Shown here: in pieces, positions 9,958-20,755 of the stretch
How positions within the stretch are numbered: the stretch's first letter is position 1
Layout of the letters: every line of letters starts with the position of its first letter
Assembly: GCA_027579435.1 (NCBI GenBank)
Contig: JANBPK010001591.1
Span: forward strand, 1 to 26,042
Direction: 5' to 3'
DNA: 26,042 nucleotides
Origin: Candolleomyces eurysporus
Taxonomy: Eukaryota; Basidiomycota; Agaricomycetes; Agaricales; Psathyrellaceae
Program-made: the position numbers and the translations under genes
Notes under the pieces: generated by a model
Told to the model about the DNA's origin: nothing
The model's database searches: none
What the model saw: the letters and a program-made list of their open reading frames with translations, nothing else

Positions 9958-11596
9958 CTAGACAAAGATGGGCTTATGAACTTCAAACCAGTCATGCAAA
10001 AAAGGGTCATCTTTCATCCAAGCAGTATCGCTTTCGCCCTCCATCAGGTGCTCTACAAATTCCAACGTCCCATGCTCAACGCAAAATTGTACTACGTTCC
10101 GATCCACCGGGTCCTCCGTGTAAATAACCACCTTTCGGAGACGTTCCTCCGGCAAGGTGCGATTCATCCGAGAGCGTATCACACGATCCAAATGCATCCC
10201 AGCCTTCGATTGGTCCCACACTGTCCACGGGCGCAAAACAAGCGAATGTAATCGAGGCAACAGTGTGGCGTCCGACCCCGATCCCCATTCCAGCTGCTCC
10301 AACGGATGATGGCGATCTTCATACAAGTCAACGTTCAAGTCTAGGACTTGGACATTTGGTGCACCTTCGAGAATGCTCCTGAATCTCGCAAGCGGCATAT
10401 CGTCGAATTGAAGGGAGAGGTGAACGAGACTTCCGAGCGAGCGCAACATCACTTGCAACTCGTCGTATTCTCCAGGGATCTCCGGTTCACAATCCCCTCC
10501 CTCCAGACGCAAAAAATTGAGTTTCGGAAAGTGCAGCCTGCGTAGGAATCGAAGGGGATCATCTTCATACGAATCCCCAAACGACATGCAGAGTCCTTCC
10601 AGGTTGGGCAGGCTGATCGTTGGAAACTGAGCCCAGGGTTCATTACCATCGTCCGGAGGCACGGCGAATCGCAAGTAACGAAGGTTGGTGGACCGAGGAA
10701 GGTGATGTATGAAATAGTATTCCAGCCCCTTCAATTTGGTGTAGTGGCTCCGGCTATAGACATGGGTGAGTTGGTGCCAGGGTAGGGCGATACGAATGGC
10801 ACCAAAGTTGGCCTTTCCTTCGAAAAACCAGCCACTGAGCGCCACCTGGCGTAAACAAGGTGTTCCATTGAATGCCTCAATAAGATTAAACTCCCTGAGC
10901 TGTTCCCTCCTGCTATCCCATGAGCATGAGATGTCGAGTCGTTCGAGGCGAGGGAATAAGCCGGAAGGGAGAGGGATGAGGGTCGTTATCGGGATTAAGC
11001 ACAAGCCTAATCCAGTCACATTTTGGCCCACACGAGCAAAGAAATCGCTACCGAGAAAACGACTCGATGCCCATGGCCAGGTAAGGCGAAGATCGAAGGA
11101 CGAATGGGCCGCCGATTGTGAGAGAAGTTCCGCCATATCCTGCATCCTCGCCGCACCTTCTATTGTGTTCTCCCATACCGGGATGTGGATGTATTTCCAG
11201 AGACTAGAGCAAGCCATTGCAGCCATACGCCATCTCCGACAAACGTGCATCAGGAGAAGAGGCATTTGCGACGGGGTAAGCCTCAGCGGGATTTCCTTCT
11301 CCTGTGGGAGACATTCCGTGAAGATCTCCCAGAGCACGTCGTCTGGCAAAAGTCGAAAAGGGGCCAAAACGAGATCGTAGCGAGATATTTGTGTTTTCAA
11401 CAACTCTTCCCTCAGTTGCAAGCGACGAATCTGTTGCTGAACCTCCGCGAGCTGTTGGCTGCAGTCGGCCTTCTCGCGCTTGGTGATAGCGAGCTCTGCG
11501 TCCTGAGGGTGATACAAAGAGCTTAAGTTGTGTCCATCTGGATGAAATTTCAGAAACATATAGCTCCATTCCAGGGAATCACTACGCACCGCCCAT
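9958..11596 (-). CDS. Coiled-coil F-box protein with leucine-rich region, paralogue A2
   Basis: Copy-2 counterpart of A1. Exon 1 11596-11590 (ATGGGCG), intron 11589-11538 (52 nt, GTGCGT...TTCATCCAG), exon 2 11537-9958; 528 residues. Same order as A1: coiled coil ~15-55, F-box ~64-115 (FRLLPDDVLWEIF ... VCRRWRMAAMACSSLW), irregular leucine-rich repeats, conserved end WMKDDPFLHDWFE. Differences from A1 are spread along the protein, and the F-box and terminal motif are better kept than the repeats. An uninterrupted frame runs upstream to 11787 (609 residues), but that extension is out of frame in A1 and contains a stop in A3, so the spliced start is preferred. Role as SCF substrate receptor is inferred; target unknown. 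Divergent from B2. Confidence 0.86.
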
Positions 11597-12118
11597 GACG
11601 AGTCCCTGTAGCTCGACGTTGAGGAGAAAGCGAGCCTCAAATCGAGTTTGATCGTAGCAATTGCTTCTGTTTGCCAACAACGGGAACGACCCACATACCA
11701 AAACAATCCAGACCCAAGGTATCGACAGACCTCCCGGCGTCCAACACTGTTGATTTTTCGAGAAACAGAGCTCTCATTTGAAGTCAAGGGTAATGGGAGC
11801 TGAATGGGAGGTTGCCGGTAGGGAAAGGTCGGAGTTTGACACTAGCCATCAAACAACGCACAAACATCTCGGACTCTGATTCCAGTGGTGTTGGAACATG
11901 CCTCGCTTTTCCAAACGAGACTTGCGCCGAGCTACCGTGAGGACCCTCCAGGGTTCTGCGCCACAAAACCCGACCATTTGGAGGGCCCTGCTCGCTTGTT
12001 CGCTGATAATCATCTACTCTCTGTCCGCCGCAAACAACCAGCCTGTCACAAAGTCTTGAGCACGTTTCTCTCCTTTCTCTCCTCCCCGTGCTCTGCTCTG
12101 CTACTCTCTCCTGTCCGG
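11597..12118. promoter_or_regulatory. Shared divergent promoter of A2 and B2, with probable A2 5'-UTR intron
   Basis: 522 nt between opposed start codons, duplicated from 5912-6436 with small indels. The putative 5'-UTR intron of A2 runs from donor GTATGT at 11698 to acceptor AGCTACAG ending at 11606 (93 nt). No TATA box recognised. Shared control of A2 and B2 is inference from position. Confidence 0.5.
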
Positions 12119-13672
12119 ATGGATACCTTTCCAACAGAGATCCTTGCCAAAGTTTTCTCGGAATGTCTCCCAGACTTCGACGAACCCTACCCCCTCATTT
12201 CGACCTCGGTTCCGCCCATGCTTTTTACCACCATCAATCAGCGGTGGAGGGAGGTTGCCTGCAGTTCCCCACTGCTCTGGACACGAATCCACATCAAGAT
12301 CAACGTCACAGCAGACTTGTTGCAGGCCGCTCAACCCACAGTCAAGTGGAAGCGATTACAGCACAAGGGAGAAGCAATCTCAAGGTGGTTCGAAAGGAGC
12401 GCTAAATGCAAAGTCTATGTATCGTTCGAGATCGTCAATTACGGTCTGGAGAGCGTGTCATTCTTCCTCAGGAACAAAACCTTTGACGAGTTGATGCTCC
12501 CCATGCTCGACTCCATTTGTACCTATTCAAAGCAATGGGAGCGCCTCAAACTACACAAAATCGATGAGCCATATCGTTCTCGCATTCTTAGCATCCCCAC
12601 CGAAGACCTCCCCCGACTCACGCACCTCTCCTTCAAAGGCTATGCGGCGACAATTTACCCCCTTAGTTCCTTCAAGTCTTTTATCACGTTGAAAGAGAGC
12701 GGTGCTATTCGAGCGCCGTCGCTTTCTTCTCTTCGCCTGGAGGCATTGTCGCCGCAAGACCGTTTACAGGACCTCCCTTTGTCCAATTGGGCGAATCTGC
12801 AGGAACTGGAATTTTCGGGCGGCTACGATTCCGATAGGGACCCTTATATGGGCATGGCTTCCGCAGAAACACTCCTACGACGATGTCAAAACCTGGTTTC
12901 CCTGTCGTTGACAATTCGGGAGGGTGGTCCGCCGCTTGCACATCCATCGGAGGACATTGTCCTTCCCCGACTCAAATCCCTAAACCTCCAAGAATCCTGT
13001 GGTGACCCGCAAGGCGATCCATTCCTTACACCTTTCCTATCTTTGTTAAAATTACCAGCTCTCACTCAACTCGTCACCATGGCCGGCGTGCAGCCCGGTC
13101 GCAACCAAGAAGCTTCATTAATGACACTCATCAAAGCCAACGAATCGACCTTCAGCAAGACCCTTACCAAGGTCGAGTTCGAGTACAACTACCTCAACGA
13201 AGACGAGCTCAAGGGATGCTTGAAGCTTCTCCCGGCGGCGACCCATATCACGATGACAGCGAGTTCGATGTATCCGTATCGTGAGATGGAATCCATCTAC
13301 TCCCACCCTCCCCATTTCGCCGTTTTCTGGAACTTGTTTGAGCTAGCCCCAAGCCCTATCGATCCGAAGAACGAAGAACTCGGGGTGACCTGTCTCCTAC
13401 CAAAGTTGGAGCACTTTTATTTCAGTTTGGCGCGAGAAGAAGAATTTGAAGACGACGAGCTGGTGGATTTCGTCGAGAAGCGAATCAAGTACGCCGGTTT
13501 CCCGTATAATGAAATCGGAGAATCTGTTGTCAAGTTGAAGTACGTGTACGGAGGATTTGTCTCTCAGCAGAAGATTGACGTGTACGAGGAGCTGGAGAAA
13601 CGGGGAGTTAACCTTGATGAGGTTAAGATCGAGGTTGACTACGAGTTGGAGTGCCAGTGCTCTTCAATTTAG
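12119..13672 (+). CDS. F-box protein with leucine-rich region, B2 (intact)
   Basis: Single-exon gene of 517 residues. The F-box sits at the very N-terminus (residues ~3-60: FPTEILAKVFSECL, then TTINQRWREVACSSPLLWTRIHI), without the coiled coil seen in the A proteins, so B is a separate family. The middle carries irregular leucine-rich segments such as LPRLTHLSFKGY, LVSLSLTIREGG and LPRLKSLNLQ. The tail is acidic and ends ELECQCSSI. The start is the first ATG that begins directly on the F-box; an open frame extends upstream to 11885, but that stretch is interrupted in the B1 copy and overlaps the promoter. Likely an SCF substrate receptor (family inference). Its 5' part, to about 13085, lies in the duplicated unit, the rest is unique, so this is the original full-length B locus. 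Confidence 0.85.
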   Translation: MDTFPTEILAKVFSECLPDFDEPYPLISTSVPPMLFTTINQRWREVACSSPLLWTRIHIKINVTADLLQAAQPTVKWKRLQHKGEAISRWFERSAKCKVYVSFEIVNYGLESVSFFLRNKTFDELMLPMLDSICTYSKQWERLKLHKIDEPYRSRILSIPTEDLPRLTHLSFKGYAATIYPLSSFKSFITLKESGAIRAPSLSSLRLEALSPQDRLQDLPLSNWANLQELEFSGGYDSDRDPYMGMASAETLLRRCQNLVSLSLTIREGGPPLAHPSEDIVLPRLKSLNLQESCGDPQGDPFLTPFLSLLKLPALTQLVTMAGVQPGRNQEASLMTLIKANESTFSKTLTKVEFEYNYLNEDELKGCLKLLPAATHITMTASSMYPYREMESIYSHPPHFAVFWNLFELAPSPIDPKNEELGVTCLLPKLEHFYFSLAREEEFEDDELVDFVEKRIKYAGFPYNEIGESVVKLKYVYGGFVSQQKIDVYEELEKRGVNLDEVKIEVDYELECQCSSI

Positions 13673-13935
13673 ATTCCCGGTAGCTTCTCTCCTATCATTA
13701 TATTCAATTTTACGAGCTCTTTTCTGGAATTGGGGCCGACGCAATGATAAATTCAGTCTATTAGTGTTGAGCGTACATAGACGATATACCTTCGATCCTC
13801 ATATGAATTGCAACATAAATAATACATTGTCCCTTTGATGCGAAAAGTAGAATGAATGTCCGAAGTTAATGCATGCCGGTGATTGTAGGACTTGGACTAG
13901 CGAATGGATAAGATGGAGTGGACGCAGAACTTCCT
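13673..13935. other. Convergent 3' spacer between B2 and the GH5 gene
   Basis: 263 nt carrying the 3' ends of two converging genes. AT-rich sequence after the B2 stop (around 13690-13840) could hold polyadenylation signals. Nothing else seen. Confidence 0.5.
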
Positions 13936-16612
13936 TCAACATACTTGCGTGAAAGGGACGTTAAGGGCATCCCAAGCATCTGGATAGCTGCATCCAGCCA
14001 CTAATGTTGGTGCAGGGACTCTCCCCAATGGCGATCCATGGCTGATTACGATGGCCTTTCCCTTTGTATCCGTAAACGTTGGAGCTGGAAGTGTAATGGG
14101 ACTTCCTGTTGCCGTGTAAGTTGGTAGAACAACTGTAGGTGAGCCCGTCCCAGTGTTTCGAATTGTTGCAGGCGGCCAAGGGTACTTCGCAGCGTCGGTG
14201 GCGACGAAGGCGCCCTCACCCCCAGTCATCCAGGGAGCATAAGTGCCATCCCATGTCGGAGTGTAAGATCCATTAACGGCTTTGCATGCTCCCAATGCCT
14301 TCCGAGGATCATCTGGAATCCAACCTTCCTGCAATCCGAGCTGGTATGACCACAGCGGTGCTTCAACTTGCCCCTTTGTCGACGGCCCAATCTAGCCCAC
14401 CAAGAGCGACGGTTAAATATATGGTGTCAACAAAAAGGTTTCTTAGGAGCACTTACCTTCCACGTATAGAAGAAATAGTCCCCGAGCGCATCCATCTGGG
14501 CTGACACGAGCTGCGATAACGAGCCCTTTAAGCTCAGACCCCAATTCTTGGAGTTCTCCCAGAAGCTACAGTCGCCTTCATAAGTTGAGTTGTAACCTAC
14601 GCCATTGACGAAAAGTCCACAATTCAAGAACGCAGGACTGAATCCTCCAGCAACTGTGATCCCAAAATCCGAACGACTACAAACATAGTCACAGTCAGCA
14701 AAGAAACGAAACGATCACCCCAGATACTCACCTTTCGTCCATAGGCCGCCCGAGACCACAAGCTTGCTCTACTGTCCCAGCAGAGACCGAGTTCATCGCG
14801 ACTGGTGAGAACGCGAGATAGATGTGACTTTCTATTATAACCCGGTCTGCGCCATTCATGAAACCGTTGAAGACCGAAGATGAATCATATCCTCTATCGA
14901 TACCGACGAAAGGCCCCTTTCCTTTACCAAACCCCGTAATCTCGCGGATTATCCTATGCGCTTCGACGTAGCTGAAGGAGACAAGTTCGATCATCGGACG
15001 ATGGATACAAGGCAAGGATGAAGGTAAGAGACTTACAAGCTACGAAGCTGATCCGAGCCGATCGATAAAGCGAGCGGTTCATTGAGAATACTGAACATTG
15101 GCACCACATTCACCCATTCTGGCTGGGAAATGAATTCGGTAAGCACTCGAATGTAATACAGCGTTCGCTGTGCATTCGCCATGCCCATAACACCGTTGAG
15201 GAAGTTGAGGGACCCAAGTTTTCCTCCATAGTTGAATCCTGCACGATGGGGGCGTGCCATTACTCTTGAAGTGAAGAATTGGAAGATTATTGAACTCACC
15301 ATTCTGGGACCCGGGGACTGCCTGCAAGACTAGATTGACGCGTAAGCCATACTTTCTACACCATTGAAGGACACGGATGATGTAGCTGTTAATTTGGACG
15401 AGGTCGGTACAAACTCGCAGCTCAGACGATAAGCCGAGCTACTTACTTCCAGCCGGTTTTCGCGAGGAATGGCTCCCCAGGGAAAGCTTCGATCGCCCAA
15501 AATCCGATAGGTAGCCTTACCCACGTTAACCCAGCTCCAGCAATCTGGGCGATATCTTTCTCCGTCTGAGAGCATTGGCATCAGTCACGATTTTGGCGAT
15601 GATATTTGGGAAACATACAATGAATGTTTTATAGTGCTCTTCTATTTGACCAAGACCACCGCCCGCTGGATCGTTGCTCATAGCGATGCTAAGGCTCCAT
15701 TCGTCGACGGCCTGTGGATACCGTTGAAATAGTGAAGGCGAGGCGAGGGGGTCGAGAACGAATAAACCTCCGAGATTGACCCTGTATGCAAAAAAAAGCT
15801 TAGTCGCTGTCCTCGATCCTCGAAGGGGTACCATACCCATGAATTCGATTAGTCATGAAGTCCCAAGAATCCTTGAGCGCTGGAGTCCAAGAATTTGGCT
15901 GAGCGCCCTCATCGTACGGATTGTCCGGATCATGAACCCCTTTGTGATATGAGCATCTAGAAAACAAGAAAACGCTGCGACCACTCACAGTAACCGCCAA
16001 ATGGATTTAAATAAGTAAACTGCGACCCATCCTCCATCCTAACCTGCGAACCATTGCCACCTCGCGTTGATGCTTCTACTGGTTGTGACCTGCGCTTCAC
16101 CACCACAAAGTAGACGGGCAGCACAATCGAAAGGGTGACGACAATGAAGGTAGCAATCCCAACAATAAGAAGAACTCTTCGACTGCAACTACGTTGCTTC
16201 CTTTTGATAGGGATAACGAAATCAGGCGGATCGTCGTAATCTCTCACTGGTCCAGCATATTGCGACTCATGGAACGGTCCATCCCCGGGTATCGCTAATA
16301 CGACTGGTGAGGAGGGTACATTTATTTGGCGTTTTCCAGTTCGAGTATATCCTGGCTGCGGTGGGCGTTCGTTTTGGGACGAAAGCAGAGGGTCGTTCGA
16401 ATGAATTCCATCCCCAGGTTGGTGGTTTGAGCTCGCTGATGCACCTTAGGGAAGGATTGCTTGGGCTCACGCCAGAAGGCCAACACATTCTGACTTTTTC
16501 ACGTACCAGAACTCTCCGCCACCTGGTATGGAGGCGGAAGATCACGGACAGACATGGAGGGAGATTGGGATGCGGGCACATTCGCCGGCTCTGAGTGCCT
16601 TGGCCGCTTCAT
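13936..16612 (-). CDS. Membrane-anchored GH5 exo-beta-1,3-glucanase-like protein, catalytic residues altered
   Basis: Ten exons: 16612-16507, 16435-15989, 15939-15837, 15781-15619, 15565-15447, 15385-15300, 15238-15037, 14971-14732, 14676-14457, 14391-13936; introns 49-71 nt, every phase consistent, 713 residues. Residues 1-122 are a Pro/Ser-rich cytosolic tail ending in KRKQRSCSRR, then one transmembrane helix (~123-147), making a type II protein with an outside GH5 domain, the layout of fungal exgD-type glucan 1,3-beta-glucosidases (GH5_9) in cell-wall remodelling. Landmarks: GVNLGGLFVLDP, VRLPIGFW (R290), PGSQNG, acid/base Glu395 in ILNEP, His458/Tyr460 in SHIY, NCGLFVNGVG. Oddities: the family's DLH before PGSQNG reads VLQ (332-334), and the nucleophile Glu of the GEFS/GEWS motif is Gly500 (AGGFS). 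Frame and splicing are intact, so it may be an inactive relative. Convergent with B2. Confidence 0.9.
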
Positions 16613-17541
16613 GGAGGAGAATAGGGACACGAGGCTGCGTACTGGAAGATGCTGAGGAGCGAAGGGAAGAAGCGATGCGAAACCAACCCATTCCTCCTGG
16701 ATTTCATTCCATCCCGGAAACCAACATCGTGGTGATTTGTGACAGGCCATCGATCCATCAGTGACCATTGACTACTACAATAGGCACAGCCGCCACTTCA
16801 GCCTCAGTTGACGCTGCTAACCATTCGTGGCAAATATGGGGCAGCGCCCATCCCTTGATCCAATGGCACCTGCTCATTACACTGCTCGGCAAAGGTATTG
16901 TCTGAATTTTAAGTTCCGATATTGCATTTTGCACGGGCCAAAACGCGAAAGCGGAAGTCATTATATTGACAATACCTTCTACACGCATTTGCTGTGGCAC
17001 AAATACCATATAACCTGGTTTAAAATGGGGTGACCAAGTATAATAGAACTCGATCGACTAGCGTACATGAATTGTCCTTTGATGAATTCTACCTGTTCAG
17101 GACCATTGGTCAGTCCTCCGTCGAAACAAACCCGAAGATGTTAACCTTGGAGATTGGGGAGTAGGCACGTCAGTCAATGGCAGTGCAAACGCCTTATCTT
17201 CTACAGTCTGCTCGTATCGGACGTCTCACCACCGCTTATTGACTGCGGTGAATAGAGGTGGTTGAAAAGTCGATTCTATCGATGGGCCATTAAGGCTTGT
17301 GTAGAGCGGATAGATATTTTTCGAAGAGGTTCAGTAGGATAACAGGATGACGCTGGAGACGTCGACCATGGACGTAGATAAGTGCTCGAGAGGAGTGAAC
17401 GTTAGTTAAACGACTCGAATTGTGAAACTATATCANTTTTTGAATTGTAAATGTGATCGGGCATATTCTGAGTGCTTGACGAGTGGACTGGGATTGGNGA
17501 CTGGGGAAAACGAACTGCAAGAAGCCATGCGTACATATACA
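16613..17541. other. Intergenic between GH5 and A3
   Basis: 929 nt with only short frames on either strand, none with recognisable motifs. Contains the GH5 promoter on the right of its start and, near 17540, the A3 3' end. Two N calls (17436, 17498). No copy of the SSP gene is found here, unlike the flanks of A1 and A2. Confidence 0.5.
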
Positions 17542-19168
17542 TCATCGTTCAGCACAATGAAGTTCAAACCAGTCGTGCAAAAAAGGGTCATCTTTCATCC
17601 AAACATTAGACTCGCCATCGTCCTTCACTAGTTGCTCTTCGAACTCCAATGTGCCGCGATCGACATATTCTTGTACCACGTCCCGATTCACCGGTTTCTC
17701 CGTGTAAACAACCACCTTTCTGAGACGTTCCTCTGGCAAAGCGCGATTCATACGAGAGCGTATGACACAATCCAATTGGTTACCAGCTGTCGATGCGTCG
17801 AATATCCACGGGCGTAAAATAAGTGAACGTAGTCGAGGCAGAAGTCTAGCGTCCGGTGCCGATGCCCATTCCAATTGCTTCAATGCATGATCGGGTGGGC
17901 TATCGAAATCAATGTTCAAGTCGAGGACCTCGACTTTTGGTGAACATTCAAGAAAACGCCTGAGCATCGTAAGCGTCATCTCGCTGAACTGAAGGGAGAG
18001 GTGAACAAGATTGCCGAGCGAGCGCAACTTCATTTGTAACGGGTCGTCTTCATCGTCCGAGATACAATCCCCTCCTTCCAGCCGCAAGAATTTGAGATTC
18101 GGGAAGTCGATCTTGGGTAGGAATCGAAGGGAGGGATTTGCGTAAGACTCAAACCCCATGCAGAGTCCTTCCAGGTTGGGCAGGCTGATTGTCGGAAGCT
18201 GGGCCCAGGCTACATCACTGACGTACAAAGGTATGGGGAGTCGCAAGTAACGAAGGTTGGTAGACTGGGGAAGGCGATTTATGAAGTAGTATTCTACCGC
18301 CTCCACCATTGTGGAGTAGGCGGGCGCTTGGTTATGAAGGTGGGTCAGTTGGGGCCAGGGAAGGGCGATACGGATGGTACCATAGTCGGCCTTCCCTTCG
18401 TAAAACCAGTCAGGGAGCGCCACCTGCCGCAAACAAGGCGATTCATCAAACGCCTCGATCGAATATAACTCCCTGAATTGTTCCCACCCGCTGGGACGTA
18501 GGCATGAGATGACGAGTCGTTCGAGCCGGGGGAATAAACCGGATGGGAGAGAGATGAGGGTCGCTATCGGGATCGAGTGCAAGCCCAACCCAGTCACAGA
18601 TTGACCCACACGAGCAAAGAAATCGTTGCTGAGAAAACGACTTGATGCCCAGGTCATGCGAAGATTGAAGAGCGAACGGGTCGCCGATCGCGCGAGAATT
18701 TCCGCTATATGCCGCATGCTCCCCGCATCTTCTACTGTGCTCTCCTGTACCGGGACGTGGATGTATTTCCAGAGGCTAGCGCAAGCCATTGCGACCATAC
18801 GCCATCTCCGACAGACGTGCATCAGGAGAAGAGGTGGTAGCCACCGAGACAGCTTCGACGGGATCTCCTTCTCCGGTGGCAGACATTGCGTGAAGACCTC
18901 CCAGAGCACGTCGTCTGGCACAAGCCGAAAAGGCGCCAAAACGAGATCGCAGCGAGATATTTGTGTTTTCAGCGACTGTTCTCTCAGTTGTAAGTGACGG
19001 ATCTGTTCCTGAACCTCTGCGAGCTGTTGGCTGCAATCGGCATTTTCGCGCTTGGTGATAGCGAGCTCTGCGTCCTGAGGGCGATACAGAGAGCTCAAGT
19101 CATGTCCGTCTGGAAGAGATTTCAGAACCAGATAGATTCATTCCAGAGAATCGCGACTCACCGTTCAT
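17542..19168 (-). CDS. Coiled-coil F-box protein with leucine-rich region, paralogue A3
   Basis: Third and most diverged A gene. Exon 1 19168-19162 (ATGAACG), intron 19161-19110 (52 nt, GTGAGT...TCTTCCAG), exon 2 19109-17542; 524 residues. Without the intron the gene appears to lack a start: the in-frame codon matching Trp in the unspliced A1/A2 reading is TGA and the next ATG lies inside the F-box. The conserved donor and acceptor remove the stop and give MNDGHDLSSLY, matching MDDGHNLSSLY of A1. Coiled coil ~15-55, F-box ~64-115 (FRLVPDDVLWEVF ... VCRRWRMVAMACASLW), leucine-rich segments, end WMKDDPFLHDWFE. Several short indels relative to A1/A2 lie in the repeats. It has no divergent B partner and no SSP neighbour, so it predates or escaped the tandem duplication. 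Probably functional. Confidence 0.84.
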
Positions 19169-20755
19169 GAAAAGTGCCTGTAGCTTAACGAAGAGGAGGA
19201 AAAAACTATGTAGCTGCGACTGACAAATCGAATTTGACCCCCCGACTGCTTCTGTTTGCCAACAACAGCAACGACCCACATACCAAAACAATACACCCAT
19301 ACGAGTGTTTGGAAAAAAGGGCATAGGGGCCAATTCGGGCCTTCAATGGAGAACGAGGTCGAGACGGCTAGCAGGATCATGTATTCCAAGGGTTCATTGA
19401 GGACGGACTCGATGACTTCTTCGAATTCAGGTTTTGGCTCTTTACTTCCTCAACTATTCCGGCTGCTTTCACTTGAGTCATGAGCTATTCAGGCCAGTTA
19501 ATTGGTGCCACTGCGCCAGGGTTCATAGTCGCTGGTGCCTCTGAGTTCACGTAGCTCCAAACGGTGGTGCAGTCCATGCTCCTCGAGATCAGAGGCGGCC
19601 AGGGCCTGAGAGGGTGTAACGCCAATGACAAATTGCAAGGATCCATGAGTTCAAAGGTGGTCATTATTTCTCGGATTGCATGTTGGGAGCGGTTAAATTG
19701 AATTCAGAAACGGTTCGACATTTTAAATAAAAACGGGTGGAATAAGTGCATCTGCCATGTTGGCTGCTCGAAGTACGGTTGCGTGACGGTTGACCTGAAC
19801 TCTCGCAGGAAGGTCACTCGCTTTCCATCCTCTCAGTGTGGGCAGTCATGAAGGGTGCAAGCTAATTGGAGCGACACGGAAATCTTGCCCATCGTAAAGA
19901 ACGATACCATTGGAATGCGAAGTCAGGCATCGGAGACATGCTCTGAACTTCTGGTCCGACAATATTTCTCTTTCACCGATCGATATCTACAACGACTCTT
20001 ATTACGATGCAGACCCAAGACACGTTGCTGTCATTCTGGCCTTGCAGGAGCCGAACAGTATGTTCACAAGAGCTAATCAGATTCTCCTTAGAACCCTGCG
20101 GTGCAAATTGAAAGGATATCACGGAGACTGAATGGAATCTCGCCCCCACAGGCCCCGAGCTATCAACTTATCGTCACTTTAGCTTCTAGAAAGATTCGTT
20201 GCAGGAAGCTTGAGACATAAATTGTTTTCGCATCCGCATTATTCAATGCTCGCCGTCGATCTTCGAACTTATTGCAAGGGCTCTCTCTCTATTCCCTGAA
20301 GCAAACATGAATGACGGGCTAATAAGGACACTGCTTCTGAGACCACCTTTGGTTTCCTCTAGTTTCGTGCGACGTTGGTAGGCCACGAAAAAAGCATTCG
20401 TTTCCACTCTCGAACTTCGGGCATTATTGCGATTGACCAGGTGGCAGGCTGAGTGGCAACGATATCTGTCGTGACTCTGCCGCGTCTCATGGAAACGTAG
20501 GGTAGTTCTAGGGTGCTGGTTCTTGTATTGTCTCAAGATGCATTCAGTGTCCCGTGTCATCGGTGCTTGTCACTTAACGTGGGTTAGATCAGGTTCCAGT
20601 CGGGAACAACCCAGATTGGCTTACGTATCGAAGGTGACTGTATGTCTTTGAATACTGATAGTATATGAAAGCACGACAGCACAATATGGAATCAGTTGGC
20701 GGACAAAATGAGAAGATCGCATTATGATACAAATTTACAGCACCAATCAGATAGA
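19169..20755. other. Intergenic, A3 5' region and unassigned sequence
   Basis: The first ~120 nt stay clearly similar to the A1 and A2 leaders, including donor GTATGT at 19283 and acceptor AGCTACAG ending at 19178 (106 nt, probable 5'-UTR intron). Similarity then stops, so no B-gene remnant follows. A short plus-strand frame at about 19910-20131 (contains YNDSYYDADPRHVAVILA) looks protein-like but has no ATG start and no recognised family; it may be a gene relic. Nothing else convincing is seen up to 20755. Confidence 0.45.

Larger units (their letters stand above)
7403..13085. repeat. Tandem duplication, copy 2 (SSP2 - inserted element - A2 - B2 5' part)
   Basis: Second copy of 2609-7402. 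It starts inside the chimeric end of pseudogene B1. Homology pauses at about 8890, where extra DNA is present, resumes near 9845, and extends into B2 to about 13085 (B2 GTCACCATGGCCG against B1 GTCACCACAGCCG). Beyond that B2 continues uniquely. The extra length of copy 2 is close to the size of the inserted element. Confidence 0.88.

Noticed and set aside
9958..11787. Long A2 start giving a 609-residue protein
   Set aside because: The extra N-terminus is out of frame in A1 and the matching unspliced frame has a stop in A3; the shared splice sites give a consistent start in all three.
11885..12118. Upstream in-frame extension of B2
   Set aside because: Interrupted in the B1 copy and located in the divergent promoter; the ATG at 12119 begins directly on the F-box.
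19098..19168. A3 as a pseudogene because of an in-frame TGA and missing ATG
   Set aside because: The TGA falls inside the conserved 52-nt intron, and the micro-exon supplies the ATG.
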